Assembly (NCBI GenBank): GCA_964493955.1 | Contig: CAZBPZ010000008.1 | Coordinates: 1-32,717 of the forward strand | Reading direction: 5' to 3' | Origin: CAZBPZ01 sp964493955 | GTDB taxonomy: Bacteria; Chloroflexota; Dehalococcoidia; Dehalococcoidales; Fen-1064 | Length of the DNA: 32,717 nucleotides | Shown here: in pieces, positions 32,656 through 32,717 of the stretch | How positions within the stretch are numbered: the first letter of the stretch is position 1 | Layout: the number at the start of each line of letters is the position of its first letter | The notes under the pieces: generated by a model | Seen by the model: the letters and a program-made list of their open reading frames with translations, nothing else | What the model was told of the DNA's origin: nothing | The model's database searches: none | Program-made: the position numbers and the translations under genes

Positions 32656-32717
32656 CTACCCCAGCAGGTTGAGGAACACCCCGGCCACCACCGCCGAGCC
32701 GATGACACCCGCCACGT
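32656..32717 (-). CDS. 3' tip of a membrane protein gene, cut by the window
   Basis: The last 20 codons of a minus-strand frame end with TAG at 32656-32658. The visible residues, VAGVIGSAVVAGVFLNLLG, are hydrophobic and end in LN-LL-G, like the last helix of a permease. The family cannot be named from so little. Confidence 0.45.
   Translation of the reverse strand, partial: VAGVIGSAVVAGVFLNLLG

Overview
This 32.7 kb window is GC-rich, densely coded bacterial DNA. It most resembles an anaerobic member of the Chloroflexota, class Dehalococcoidia. Three things suggest this: the yebC-ruvC-ruvA and ispD-ispF-cysS gene orders, a CysRS with the unusual N-terminal signature CGINPYSDSHIGHA (similar, from memory, to Dehalococcoidia enzymes), and a branched-chain-type transporter mixed with acid-CoA ligases and CaiB-type CoA-transferases. 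No rRNA, CRISPR array or transposase gene is visible. The taxonomic call is inference; no database was searched.

Layout. 1-3.4 kb (minus strand): ccdA, a TlpA-like lipoprotein and uvrB. 3.6-4.9 kb: a class III CoA-transferase, divergent from a SIMPL-domain lipoprotein at 5.0-5.8 kb. 5.9-8.2 kb (minus): ruvA, ruvC and yebC in one operon, then trxA. 8.3-9.4 kb (plus): an 84-residue unknown protein and livG. 9.5-16.8 kb (minus): an operon running acyl-CoA synthetase, livH, livM, livK, livF, PaaK-like protein, behind a good promoter and a roughly 210-nt structured leader. 17.4 kb: a free-standing 42-codon gene with its own ribosome binding site and terminator. 17.7-20.2 kb (minus): two overlapping CoA-transferase genes. 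20.3-20.9 kb: a frameshifted permease remnant beside tRNA-Ala(CGC). 21.0-26.9 kb (plus): a tight operon of gatB, secG, SAM hydrolase, UbiA-type prenyltransferase, UbiE-type methyltransferase and a B12-type radical SAM protein. 26.8-30.0 kb (minus): ispD, ispF, cysS, a small membrane protein and ybjQ. 30.1-32.6 kb: queF (plus) facing radA (minus), with a mazEF toxin-antitoxin pair between them. The window ends in the 3' tip of another minus-strand gene.

How the genes work together. The liv-type transporter, two acid:CoA ligase-family proteins and three CoA-transferases suggest uptake of organic acids and their conversion to CoA thioesters; the substrate cannot be read from sequence. The plus-strand operon joins translation and secretion housekeeping to a likely quinone branch (prenyltransferase and C-methyltransferase), with a radical SAM protein of unknown role at its end.

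The most striking observations are: (1) mazEF flanked by perfect 22-bp direct repeats that also form the ends of queF and radA, the signature of a small toxin-antitoxin insertion; (2) the leader of the acyl-CoA synthetase/liv operon, with four perfect-stem hairpins and two copies of GGAGGT that could compete for one anti-SD arm; (3) the 42-codon gene; and (4) the PaaK-like protein lacking the usual P-loop and the CoA-transferase with Glu where Asp is expected.
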